64,000 nt of DNA from Prochlorococcus marinus XMU1404. GTDB taxonomy: Bacteria > Cyanobacteriota > Cyanobacteriia > PCC-6307 > Cyanobiaceae. Location: positions 1 through 64,000 of the forward strand of contig NZ_JAAORE010000003.1 of the NCBI RefSeq assembly GCF_017696175.1, in the 5' to 3' direction. Positions within the stretch are counted from its first letter, which is position 1. Each line of letters starts with the position of its first letter. The notes beneath the pieces were generated by a model. It did not search any database. It had not been told where the DNA came from and saw only the letters and a list, made by a program, of their open reading frames with translations. A program made the position numbers and the translations under genes. Below, piece after piece: positions 1 through 7,507 of this stretch.

Positions 1-459
1 TTGAAATATCATTTCTCCATTTAATTTGGATTTTTTAAATTTTGAAAGTCTTGCACTGTGTATATTGGATTTTCGAATACCTGGAGCACCAGAGCTACCT
101 GCATCAATTTCAACAACAAGTGCGTCTTCACCTGTGAAACTTGTAGTTAAGTCGATTCCGAAATCGTAACCTGTTCCAAGGTTGTCATCACCATCGTTAG
201 CACCAGCAGCTACGTTGTCATCATCATAGATAACACCAGCATAGAAATTAGCACCGAATGTAGCAGTTGTAGTTTCAGAAAAACTACCAGCTTCGATATT
301 GTTTAATCTTGCTTCTAATCCGTCTACACGGCTGTTTGTGATAGCAAGTTCTTCTGCAGGCGCGAAGTCATTGATAGTAACTTCGTTAGCTGTAGCAGAC
401 ATAGGAGCCAAAAGACCTAATGTCGCAGGAGCTACAAGTAAGCTTTTAAATAGCTTCAT
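1..459 (-). CDS. Outer-membrane porin, 5' part (runs off the window)
   Basis: The first 153 codons of a porin gene, read leftwards off the window. The start is MKLFKSLLVAPATLGLLAPM, a signal peptide cleaved around ATANE, followed by a short helical segment (ITNSRVDGLEARLNN) and the beginning of an acidic beta-barrel (FYAGV, GYDFGI, TSFTGED). It is a close paralog of the porin at 11398-12537, with the same signal peptide and helix. After GAPGI near residue 130 the similarity to that paralog stops and the sequence becomes basic (RKSNIHSARLSKFKK), so this may be a diverged or rearranged copy. Role by family: passive uptake of small solutes through the outer membrane. Function is confident, intactness is not. 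Confidence 0.8.
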   Translation of the reverse strand, partial: MKLFKSLLVAPATLGLLAPMSATANEVTINDFAPAEELAITNSRVDGLEARLNNIEAGSFSETTTATFGANFYAGVIYDDDNVAAGANDGDDNLGTGYDFGIDLTTSFTGEDALVVEIDAGSSGAPGIRKSNIHSARLSKFKKSKLNGEMIFQ

Positions 460-464
460 AAATT

Positions 465-473
465 TCCTCACAC
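465..473 (-). promoter_or_regulatory. Putative Yfr1 sRNA pairing site in porin leader
   Basis: On the minus strand the leader reads GTGTGAGGA, five bases before the porin ATG-proximal AAATTT. This is a perfect complement of UCCUCACAC, the conserved single-stranded core of the cyanobacterial sRNA Yfr1, which is known to target porin (som) mRNAs in Prochlorococcus. The match is seen; the regulation is inferred. Confidence 0.6.
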
Positions 474-633
474 GAAATTTAAAGTACACCTTAGGATAGT
501 GTATGAATGTTCAAAAAATCAAGTATTTAAGACTACAGTCTTGGGTAAATGTGCCACTTTATTAACCTAAACATTAAATAACAACGTTTTTTTTTATTTG
601 GTGAGACGGATCAAAAAAATTTCCGTAGATAAT

Positions 634-831
634 TTAATGAAGCTTTTTTGATATTTTGAATGAGACTTCCTTAGTTTTATATTTTTTCTTCTTATTAAAT
701 CCTTCTGAGTCTACATACCATCCCGAGGCTAATCTAGTATCTATTTCTTCGTATGTTTTACTTAGGTTGAGTTTATTAATAGATCTTTTTTTGTAATCCA
801 TTAGTTTAAAAATTCTTTTTAAATATAGCAT
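634..831 (-). CDS. Small hypothetical protein
   Basis: A 65-codon frame; a start at the internal ATG at 801 (MDYKKRSINKLNLSK) would give 55 residues. The protein is basic, with no membrane segment, and includes YEEIDTRLASGWYVD followed by a lysine-rich stretch. I do not recognise the family. No clear ribosome-binding site precedes either start, so the start is uncertain. Confidence 0.5.
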   Translation of the reverse strand: MLYLKRIFKLMDYKKRSINKLNLSKTYEEIDTRLASGWYVDSEGFNKKKKYKTKEVSFKISKKLH

Positions 832-1015
832 TAAAAAAGATTTTTACTTTTAGGAATTTTTAGTATTTTGGAAACTAATAACTTCAAAGTAAGGAATTTA
901 AGATATTTATTCCCAATTCTTTAGAAAAAAGAAAAAAATAATATTTTGACCTCAACAAAAAAAATTATTAGTTATATTTTTTAGAAATTATCACACCTGA
1001 GGAGCACAAGGTTAA

Positions 1016-1120
1016 ATGACTCAAATTAATCTTATCGTAAATTCTTTACCTAGAGATCTAACTGAATTCGCTTTTTTTATAGTAGTGGGTTTTACAGCAG
1101 GATCTATAGGATTAATATAG
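1016..1120 (+). CDS. Tiny membrane protein, frame continues past an amber codon
   Basis: ATG follows a good GAGGAGC ribosome-binding site. It encodes 34 residues beginning MTQINLIVNSLPRDLTEF with one hydrophobic helix (AFFIVVGFTAGSIGLI), then TAG. The same frame stays open for 16 further codons (RLLNFRIKNTIDRILD) to TAA at 1169-1171, and that tail looks like a normal basic cytoplasmic end for a one-helix protein. Either the gene ends at 1120 or a nonsense change has shortened a 51-residue protein. The size resembles small photosystem or cytochrome b6f subunits, but I cannot assign one. Confidence 0.55.
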   Translation: MTQINLIVNSLPRDLTEFAFFIVVGFTAGSIGLI

Positions 1121-1227
1121 AGATTGTTAAATTTCCGAATTAAAAACACTATTGATAGAATTTTAGATTAAACAATTTTTAAATGTTTGATTTCTATAAC
1201 CATAAATATTTTTATTCTAATTTAATT

Positions 1228-1740
1228 TCATAATTTGATTAATGATTCAATGGGAAAATCTAATTTGGATCTCCCCTTTAAATTAATAAGCTCAACTACT
1301 GTTAAAAAACCTTTAATTTGTTTTTCATTTTTCGATAGTAAGCTTGCAACACATCCAACGGTTCCCCCTGTAGCAAGAAGGTCGTCAATAATCGTAAATG
1401 TTTTATATTTATCTAAAGAAGATTTTTGAATACAGAGGGAATTCTCTCCATATTCTAAATTGTAATTTTGTTTTACAATTTCTCCAGGAAGTTTTCCAGG
1501 TTTTCTTGCAACTATCATTGGTTTTGAAGATTTCAAGGAGACCGCAGAACCAAAAATAAATCCTCTTGCATCAATAGAAATTATGGCTTCAGATTTTTTT
1601 AAAATTTGACTAGAACACATTTTAGTAATTAATTCATAGAAAACCTCAGGCTCATGGAGAATTCCAAGAACATCTTTAAAATCGACTCCTTTTTTTGGAA
1701 AATCTTTATGTGTATTAATTAAATCTTCAAATTTTTTCAT
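1228..1740 (-). CDS. apt: Adenine phosphoribosyltransferase
   Basis: A 170-residue type I phosphoribosyltransferase, the usual length for Apt. The N-terminal block FPKKGVDFKDV is typical of Apt; the PRPP-binding loop is TIIDDLLATGGTV near residues 115-127, and ARGFIFGSAV and ARKPGKLPGE are also diagnostic. It converts adenine and PRPP to AMP and pyrophosphate in the cytoplasm (purine salvage). It is the last clear core gene before the tRNA-Pro insertion site. Confidence 0.95.
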   Translation of the reverse strand: MKKFEDLINTHKDFPKKGVDFKDVLGILHEPEVFYELITKMCSSQILKKSEAIISIDARGFIFGSAVSLKSSKPMIVARKPGKLPGEIVKQNYNLEYGENSLCIQKSSLDKYKTFTIIDDLLATGGTVGCVASLLSKNEKQIKGFLTVVELINLKGRSKLDFPIESLIKL

Positions 1741-2327
1741 CCTTTTAATCTTAAGAAGAATAAAATTTAATTCTTTAAACTTATCTCATAATTAAAAAAA
1801 AACTACTCAAATTTCCATTTCCAAAAAATAAGTTTTCAAATATCTTATAAAACGATTCTTTAAAGCTAGAGAAAGAGCCTACGTTCTAATAGAAATAAAT
1901 TTATATGCATAATTTACCCAAGTTACTTCAATATTAATTTGTGATAAAAATTATAAAGGAGAATTTAAATTTCTAAATTCGAATCAAAATCGAACATTCT
2001 TTTATGTATATTACATTATCTAAATCTGAATTTTCGATCTGGCAACTTTCAGCTTATTTAAACCTACAAAAAAAGGGGTCCTATGTCCGAACTGATTATT
2101 CAAATAATAAATTAGATCAAAAAATCTGAAATGCCAAGAAGTAATTTTTCAAAAATGTTAATTCGGACTTTCTACAACTAATTTGTTTAAAAAATAATTT
2201 GCTAGCAGATCATGTTATTAAATATCAAGTTAATGTGAGGTTGATTTTCAAAAATGTTCAATTTTTTATAAATATTTCCAAAAAAAAGTCTTTTACTGAT
2301 GCATGTTATGAACTAAGATCTTATGAG
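1741..2327. other. Intergenic stretch before tRNA-Pro
   Basis: AT-rich, with no convincing gene. It holds an inverted pair TCCGAA (about 2088) and TTCGGA (about 2162) which might be a relic of an element end. The tRNA promoter must lie here, but I see no unambiguous -35/-10 pair. Confidence 0.4.
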
Positions 2328-2401
2328 CGGGGCGTGGCGCAGCTTGGTAGCGCGGGTGCTTTGGGAGCACTAGGTCGCAGGTTCGAATCCTGTCGCCCCG
2401 A
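2328..2401 (+). tRNA. tRNA-Pro (anticodon TGG), integration target
   Basis: A complete 74-base cloverleaf. The acceptor stem CGGGGCG pairs with CGCCCCG, followed by discriminator A. The anticodon arm is GGTGC-TTTGGGA-GCACT, giving anticodon TGG, and the T arm contains GGTTCGAATCC. CCA is not encoded. The 3' half from the anticodon arm onward recurs 12 times downstream, so this gene is the attachment site of the array and presumably the only functional copy in the window. Confidence 0.97.
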
Positions 2402-2872
2402 TAGTCATAGCAGTCGATCTCAGATATACCAAAATAGAGTCTCAAAAGTATCCGTAGCTTTTCCGTGGAATATGTTGGATTTGTAATAAAAAAGCCACGG
2501 AACTTCGAAACCATGTGTGCAACTTTAGGTTGAATTAGTTCAGATCTCGGCAATAATAAAGTTGTCAGATATTTGCGACCTTCAAACAGCCCACAGTAGT
2601 GACCTTCGACTTTATTTGATGCACCTTCGATAAGTGCGGGGATTATCAACAAACAACTCCATATATATTGAGAACACGCAACAGACCACCAAAGTTTTTC
2701 AAAGGAAAGAAGCTCCAAGCTTCTAACTTGACTCATCACGATTCAGTTGGAATTGCAATGGATTTAATTTGCTTTGAGAAATCTGGTGTGAATGTAAATG
2801 GATTTCTCGTGATGACGAATCCTTCTGTTCTTACTGCATATAACGAGTTGAAGAATAATCCTTCAAAGGTTA
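2402..2872. other. Left end of E0, probably non-coding
   Basis: Contains the element-end repeats (2451-2470) with an inverted copy CCACGG at about 2494, and three ACCTTCRA motifs starting at about 2578, 2602 and 2622 that could be protein-binding sites. A 78-codon frame from 2668 overlaps the next gene and has no recognisable features; I do not call it. Confidence 0.4.
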
Positions 2873-3145
2873 ATGACTACTACAAACTGGATAGAGCTTC
2901 CTAAGTTAGTTGAGTATCTATATTGCAGTGAAAGAACTGTTTATAAGTTAAAAAAAGCGAATGTATTTGTAGCGGGAGAACACTTCTATCGAGTAGGTGA
3001 AGGAAAGGAAAAAGGGAAATGTGTTTATGGATTAGAGGAGTGCAGAAAAGCACTACTTAAACATTCCGCAGAAACTAAGAAGCAAAAGGGAGCTAGATAT
3101 AAGAAAGAGATGATGAAAGACCTCGTCGCAAAGGAGGTTAAGTAG
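2873..3145 (+). CDS. HTH DNA-binding protein, excisionase/AlpA-like
   Basis: A 90-residue protein. Residues 8-28 (ELPKLVEYLYCSERTVYKLKK) look like the winged-helix fold of MerR/AlpA excisionase-type proteins: an N-terminal tract choosing a site, then a wing (FYRVGEGKEKGKCVYG) and a basic tail. An AAAGG ribosome site precedes the ATG. As the first gene inside the element it is a good candidate for the recombination directionality factor or replication regulator of E0. The stop overlaps the next start by one base, so the two are translationally coupled. The role is inferred from fold and place. Confidence 0.65.
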   Translation: MTTTNWIELPKLVEYLYCSERTVYKLKKANVFVAGEHFYRVGEGKEKGKCVYGLEECRKALLKHSAETKKQKGARYKKEMMKDLVAKEVK

Positions 3146-3402
3146 TGGATACGATTCCCTCTAAAATACTTAAAAGCACCTTTAAAAATAGGTGTCATAA
3201 CAAAGCAACTGAACTTGGTGATAATGGAAAGGTTTTTGATTATCTATTTGAAGAGCTAGTCCAAGCAAATGCTTATTGTTGTGCATTACAAACCAAAGTT
3301 CAGATATTAGAATATATCCAAACTAAATATCATGAGCAAATAGCAAATTTATTAGAGCAACTTGGAATAAAAAAAGATTGGTGGCGAATATGGAAAAAGT
3401 AA
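3145..3402 (+). CDS. Small element protein, unknown
   Basis: Starts at GTG, chosen because a perfect AAGGAGG lies at 3131-3137. 85 residues, with a helical, probably coiled middle (ELVQANAYCCALQTKVQILEY), and ending in a WWRIWKK tail. It sits in an operon with the HTH gene before it and two genes after. Family not recognised; position suggests an accessory replication or regulatory role. Confidence 0.6.
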   Translation: MDTIPSKILKSTFKNRCHNKATELGDNGKVFDYLFEELVQANAYCCALQTKVQILEYIQTKYHEQIANLLEQLGIKKDWWRIWKK

Positions 3403-3830
3403 ATGGTAAATGGATAGCGCCAGAGCATTTTGATAGTGAAGAAGAAAGAAAAAAAGCAATGAATGGTTGGCGTAGAAGGTACTATGAAACCTTTCGATCA
3501 GACGATCAATTCTGTAATTGGCTTAAGTTAGATGGCTTTCATAGTAGTAAGCCAATAACACCAAAATACTTAAAAGAATACGAAAGACAACAAGCCCTAA
3601 TTGAAGAATTTTATAAATATAAAGGTGTTTATGATGGGTTGCCTGAGTGCCATAGATTTCATGGAAATGATGGTAAATATTGGAAAATTTTCTCTGAAGA
3701 ACAACAGAAAATCTACGCTAAAGATAGAGCAGAAACTACACTTAGATGCAACAAAGTAACTTACGGACATACACCAAATAGACCTAAAAGAAAAAGAGAA
3801 AAAAGAATAAGGAGAGAATTTTGTGACTGA
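3390..3830 (+). CDS. Element protein upstream of VirE-type helicase, unknown
   Basis: 146 residues from the ATG at 3390 (a TTG at 3378 is an alternative). It overlaps the previous gene by 13 bases and the next by 8, so it belongs to one transcription unit. It is rich in charged and aromatic residues (WRRRYYETFRSDDQFCNWL) with a strongly basic C-terminus (RPKRKREKRIRREF), suggesting nucleic-acid binding. It may act as a replication initiation partner of the downstream P-loop protein. Family not recognised. Confidence 0.6.
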   Translation: MEKVNGKWIAPEHFDSEEERKKAMNGWRRRYYETFRSDDQFCNWLKLDGFHSSKPITPKYLKEYERQQALIEEFYKYKGVYDGLPECHRFHGNDGKYWKIFSEEQQKIYAKDRAETTLRCNKVTYGHTPNRPKRKREKRIRREFCD

Positions 3831-5106
3831 TGCTATTACACGACAACACCAAATTATTAGTACTGGATTTCTAAATAAAATTAAATTTCCAAGCGGTTAT
3901 GAAGGAGAAAGAAAAAAGAAGATTGATTCTGGAGATTTAGTAGAACTTTTAGTTGATAATTGTTCTCCACGATTAACCTATAATCTTCTAACTCTTGAAC
4001 CGGAATTTGATGGACAAACTATTCAAATAGATTTTGTTGAAAGCTTCTCAACTTATCTAAATATGTATGGATATAACATTAGAAAAGACTCTGCTTTTGA
4101 TGGTTTATTAACAGCTGCTCGTCAGAATACATATCACCCTGTCAATGCATATCTTGAAAGAATTGCAGATAATAAATCAATTAAACCAATTGACATAGAA
4201 ACAATGTCTTCCGACTACTTAGGAACTGACTCTAAGTTATATGACCAGATGCTTAAAATGACCCTAATTGGAGCAGTTGCAAGAGTCAAAAATCGTGGTT
4301 GTAAGTTTGATAATTGTTGCATTTTAGTTGGTAAGCAAGGAACAGGAAAATCTACTTTTTGGAGATATTTAGCTTCTGATGAGTTCTTTGCTGATACATG
4401 GCAACCAAAGCCTCAAGATTTGGCAATGATGCTGCAAAGATGTTGGATTTTTGAAATTGCAGAATTAGATAGGATCTCACCAAATTCAGAAAAAGCAGCA
4501 ACATTAAAAGCTCTTCTATCAAGTCCGATTGATACATTTAGAAGACCTTATGGAAGAAGTATTGGTTCTTATCCAAGACCATCAATAATGGTTTCAAGTT
4601 GTAATAGAACTGATTTTCTAAATGATCCAACAGGTTCTAGAAGGTATTGGGTAATAAATCTAGAAGGGAAATTAATAAATAATAAAAAGGTTTTAAAAGA
4701 TAGAGATCGAATCTGGAAAGCTGCTTTGCTGGCCTATAAAGAAGGAATGATATTGGATTTGGATGATGAATATAAAGAGGAAATAAATATAAGAAATTTA
4801 AATTTCGAAGCAGAACACCCTTTCTACTCACGTATAGAGGAATGGACGAATAAAGAGCACAATAAATATAGATTTACGACAGTTGAAGCTTTGGTTAATA
4901 GCGGTTGTAGAAATGATGAACATATAACAGATAAAGATGTAAAGGAAGCCGCAGATTGCTTAAGAAAATTAGGCCATGAAAAAAAACAATACAGATTTGG
5001 TGCGAGAAAACCTTATTATTGGTTTCATCCAGAATGGTCTATTGAGCAAAAGAAAAAGGAGCCAAGAATCATAAATTTGCCTAATAAAGGACATTATGAG
5101 ATTTAA
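3823..5106 (+). CDS. VirE-type P-loop replication protein (primase-associated helicase)
   Basis: 427 residues from GTG, preceded by AAGGAGAG. Walker A is GKQGTGKS at about 170-177, the acidic Walker B-like block is WIFEIAELDR at about 207-216, and a sensor region SCNRTDFLNDPTGSRRYW follows. This order is characteristic of the virulence-associated E (PF05272) family, found as the replicative ATPase of phage satellites and integrative elements. There is no clear primase domain in the N-terminal 130 residues, so priming may be separate. With the iteron-like repeats immediately downstream it probably makes up the replication module of E0. Confidence 0.8.
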   Translation: MTDAITRQHQIISTGFLNKIKFPSGYEGERKKKIDSGDLVELLVDNCSPRLTYNLLTLEPEFDGQTIQIDFVESFSTYLNMYGYNIRKDSAFDGLLTAARQNTYHPVNAYLERIADNKSIKPIDIETMSSDYLGTDSKLYDQMLKMTLIGAVARVKNRGCKFDNCCILVGKQGTGKSTFWRYLASDEFFADTWQPKPQDLAMMLQRCWIFEIAELDRISPNSEKAATLKALLSSPIDTFRRPYGRSIGSYPRPSIMVSSCNRTDFLNDPTGSRRYWVINLEGKLINNKKVLKDRDRIWKAALLAYKEGMILDLDDEYKEEINIRNLNFEAEHPFYSRIEEWTNKEHNKYRFTTVEALVNSGCRNDEHITDKDVKEAADCLRKLGHEKKQYRFGARKPYYWFHPEWSIEQKKKEPRIINLPNKGHYEI

Positions 5107-5273
5107 TGCCTTATGTGTCTTGGCAGAACAATTTTTATCTAAGACACTAAAAAGAATTGAACCGATTTGTATTTAAGAGAATGTCTTATGTCTTATCTAT
5201 TTCCACAAAAGATAATTATTTTTTGTGTTTTTTAATTTCTAGAGTTTATTAGGAATGACATAAGACATAAGGC
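5105..5273. repeat. Iteron-like repeats, candidate element origin
   Basis: TGCCTTATGTGTCTT at 5107-5121, TGTCTTATGTCTTATC at 5182-5197, and the inverted form GACATAAGACATAAGGC at 5257-5273 share the core TTATGTCTT. They lie directly behind the replicative ATPase gene. A GC-rich hairpin (GGGGT/ACCCC, 5316-5333) follows. Repeats are seen; origin function is inferred from place. Confidence 0.5.
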
Positions 5274-5450
5274 AACATTAATTTTTAATATAGGTTCTTT
5301 CTTCTTGTACGGGAGGGGGTAATTTCGGACCCCAAAATTCTCCTAGGGAAAAGTCTGCATAGTTAGACACACTTTTACAAATGCTTGATCAGGTAAATGG
5401 AATAGAATCCCTTCATAGCAGCTAATTACACCTAATGTAAATTTTGTAAG

Positions 5451-5696
5451 ATGAAACCAAAATCATTGCATTTGGAAGCTTATACGATTAGCCAAACAGC
5501 TAAAAAGTTAGGTTATAAATCAACCAAAACTTTATATAGATTGCTTAGCCGTGAAGTATTAGAAGACTATGTTTATTTAGAAAAATCAGGAAGAGTTTAT
5601 CTAATGCTGGAGCCACCAAATCTGCCAACTTTAGCGGAAAAAATTACAGCAAATATTCAAGTAAGAAGAAATAATATTATCAAAAGGTTCATTTAG
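5451..5696 (+). CDS. Small HTH protein
   Basis: 81 residues. The N-terminal half (YTISQTAKKLGYKSTKTLYRLLSRE) fits a MerR/AlpA-like helix-turn-helix that reads out a DNA site, with a short wing (VYLEKSGRVYLML) behind it. The basic tail ends NNIIKRFI. It lies alone, 350 bases after the replication operon. It is another candidate directionality factor or regulator of the element. Confidence 0.6.
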   Translation: MKPKSLHLEAYTISQTAKKLGYKSTKTLYRLLSREVLEDYVYLEKSGRVYLMLEPPNLPTLAEKITANIQVRRNNIIKRFI

Positions 5697-5810
5697 AAAG
5701 GTTTTATTTTTTTTAAGTAAACATCCTTAAACTAAATTTTTTAAAAAGATTTTTTCTTTAACTTTACTTAACCATAGGTGAATATTATTTATTAAATAGA
5801 AACTAAGGAG

Positions 5811-5966
5811 ATGTTTAAATACAGGGAATTCATAGCTCAAATCAAATATAAAGAAGTAATATCTTCACCTGTTTATTTTATTCCTGTTTTGCTTCTATCC
5901 ATAATGATTATTATTGAAGGTTTTCACATCTTTAATCACAAACAAAATTGCAAAACTAAAGCTTAG
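5811..5966 (+). CDS. Tiny single-helix membrane protein
   Basis: 51 residues from ATG directly behind AAGGAG. One hydrophobic segment (PVYFIPVLLLSIMIIIEGF, about 20-38) and a basic C-terminus with one cysteine. It lies between the replication module and arsR. Family not recognised. Confidence 0.55.
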   Translation: MFKYREFIAQIKYKEVISSPVYFIPVLLLSIMIIIEGFHIFNHKQNCKTKA

Positions 5967-6035
5967 TGGATGGAACAATCAGGAATGACTTATGACAGGG
6001 AATCAGAAGTAAATTAATAAAATCTAAAATATAAT

Positions 6036-6356
6036 TTATTCGCAGCAACGTTTTTTATTTGAAGAATAATCTGTCAAAGAAGTTATCCATTCCTTGATCA
6101 AAAAGAGAGATTCTTTATTTAGGCTGTAATATACCCATCTACCTTCTTGTCTGTCTGAGATAAGACCAGCTTCTTTCAAAATTTTTATGTGATATGAAAT
6201 TCTTGATTGAGATAAATTAGTTAATTTCATAATATCGCAAACACAAACTTCTCCATCCATCATTAGGTCAATTATTTCTAGCCTAAAAGGATCAGAAAAT
6301 GAAACCATCAACTTAGATATATTTTCTTTTTTTACTTTGCTAATATCTTTTAACAA
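6036..6356 (-). CDS. arsR: ArsR-family arsenic-responsive repressor
   Basis: 106 residues, the family's usual size. The winged helix is typical (FSDPFRLEIIDLM, then SQSRISYHIKILKEAGLI as recognition helix, then the wing EGRWVYYSL). Residues C38 and C40 in GEVCVCDI form the classic As(III) site of ArsR, and the tail has a further CC pair at 104-105. It is divergent from gapdh, with a perfect 24-base palindrome between the two, so it should repress both directions until arsenite binds. Confidence 0.9.
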   Translation of the reverse strand: MLKDISKVKKENISKLMVSFSDPFRLEIIDLMMDGEVCVCDIMKLTNLSQSRISYHIKILKEAGLISDRQEGRWVYYSLNKESLFLIKEWITSLTDYSSNKKRCCE

Positions 6357-6424
6357 TTTTAAATTAATTAAATTTTCCTAAATATAGCTTAAATAAAAAA
6401 GATTTCATTAATCAAAACATCTTG

Positions 6425-6448
6425 ATACATCAAAATATTTTGATGTAT
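6425..6448. promoter_or_regulatory. ArsR operator (perfect palindrome)
   Basis: A 24-base perfect palindrome with half-site ATACATCAAAAT, lying between the divergent arsR and gapdh genes and 25 bases before the gapdh ATG. The ATCAA/TTGAT core is typical of ArsR operators. Binding is inferred. Confidence 0.8.
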
Positions 6449-6473
6449 AATTTCAATAGGAGTTTTCAAAGTT

Positions 6474-7496
6474 ATGAAAATTGGAATTAATGGTTTTGGA
6501 AGAATTGGCAGATTAGTTTTCAGAGCATTATGGAATAGAGCTGATATAGAAATAACTCACATTAATGAGATAGCAGGAGATTCGAATGCCGCTGCACATC
6601 TACTCGAATTTGATTCAGTCCATGGCAGATGGGTTAAAGATATAAAGGTTAAAGAAAAAGAAATAATAATTGATGGAAAGAAATTAGCTTACACATCTTT
6701 TAAAAATTACCTTGATGTTCCTTGGGAAAAATCTTCTGTAGATATTATTTTGGAATGTACAGGAAAGAATAAAAAGCCAGAAAAACTAAATCCCTATTTT
6801 GAATCTCTAGGGATGAAAAGAGTAATAGTAGCTTGTCCAGTTAAGGGAATTGTTGCAGAAGCTGAATCACTTAATGTTGTTTATGGCATAAATCAAAGTC
6901 TTTATGACCCTTCCAAACATAAATTAGTAACTGCAGCATCCTGCACTACAAATTGTTTAGCTCCGATAGTAAAGGTAATTAATGAAAATTTTTCAATTAA
7001 ACATGGTGCTATTACAACTATTCACGATGTCACGAACACTCAAGTCCCAGTAGATTTTTATAAAAGTGATTTGAGGAGAGCAAGAGGATGTATGCAAAGT
7101 TTAATACCTACTACCACTGGGTCTGCTAAAGCTATCGCTGAGATCTTTCCAAAATTAAAAGGAAAATTAAATGGACATGCAGTAAGAGTTCCTCTACTTA
7201 ATGGTTCTTTAACAGATGCAGTTTTTGAATTAAATAAAGACGTGACAACTGAACAAGTAAATATGGCACTTAAGGAAGCTTCAGAAACTTATTTAAAAGG
7301 AATTCTTGGCTACGAAGAAAGACCTTTAGTTTCTGCAGATTATGTAAATGACTCTAGAAGTTCAATAGTTGATAGTTTATCGACGATGGTTGTTAATTCA
7401 AATTTATTAAAGATATACGCTTGGTATGACAACGAGTGGGGTTACAGCTGCAGACTTGCAGATCTTACTGAATACGTAATCAAAAAAGAAATTTAA
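6474..7496 (+). CDS. Glyceraldehyde-3-phosphate dehydrogenase of the arsenate-resistance type
   Basis: 340 residues. The NAD-binding start is [10 protein letters not shown] and the catalytic cysteine is C157 in AASCTTNC, with its histidine in [10 protein letters not shown]. Placed next to arsR and directly before an ArsJ-type transporter, it is the ars-operon GAPDH. In the known pathway this enzyme uses arsenate in place of phosphate to make 1-arseno-3-phosphoglycerate, which ArsJ then exports. It is probably distinct from the photosynthetic Calvin-cycle enzyme, which should be encoded elsewhere. Expected to be induced when ArsR leaves the palindrome upstream. Confidence 0.9.
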   Translation: MKIGINGFGRIGRLVFRALWNRADIEITHINEIAGDSNAAAHLLEFDSVHGRWVKDIKVKEKEIIIDGKKLAYTSFKNYLDVPWEKSSVDIILECTGKNKKPEKLNPYFESLGMKRVIVACPVKGIVAEAESLNVVYGINQSLYDPSKHKLVTAASCTTNCLAPIVKVINENFSIKHGAITTIHDVTNTQVPVDFYKSDLRRARGCMQSLIPTTTGSAKAIAEIFPKLKGKLNGHAVRVPLLNGSLTDAVFELNKDVTTEQVNMALKEASETYLKGILGYEERPLVSADYVNDSRSSIVDSLSTMVVNSNLLKIYAWYDNEWGYSCRLADLTEYVIKKEI

Positions 7497-7507
7497 TTTA
7501 TGTCTTT

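Noticed and set aside
2199-2739. Open frames on both strands across the tRNA-Pro
   Set aside because: They are produced by the tRNA and its surroundings; the peptide GDRIRTCDLVLPKH is the usual false translation of the complement of such a tRNA.
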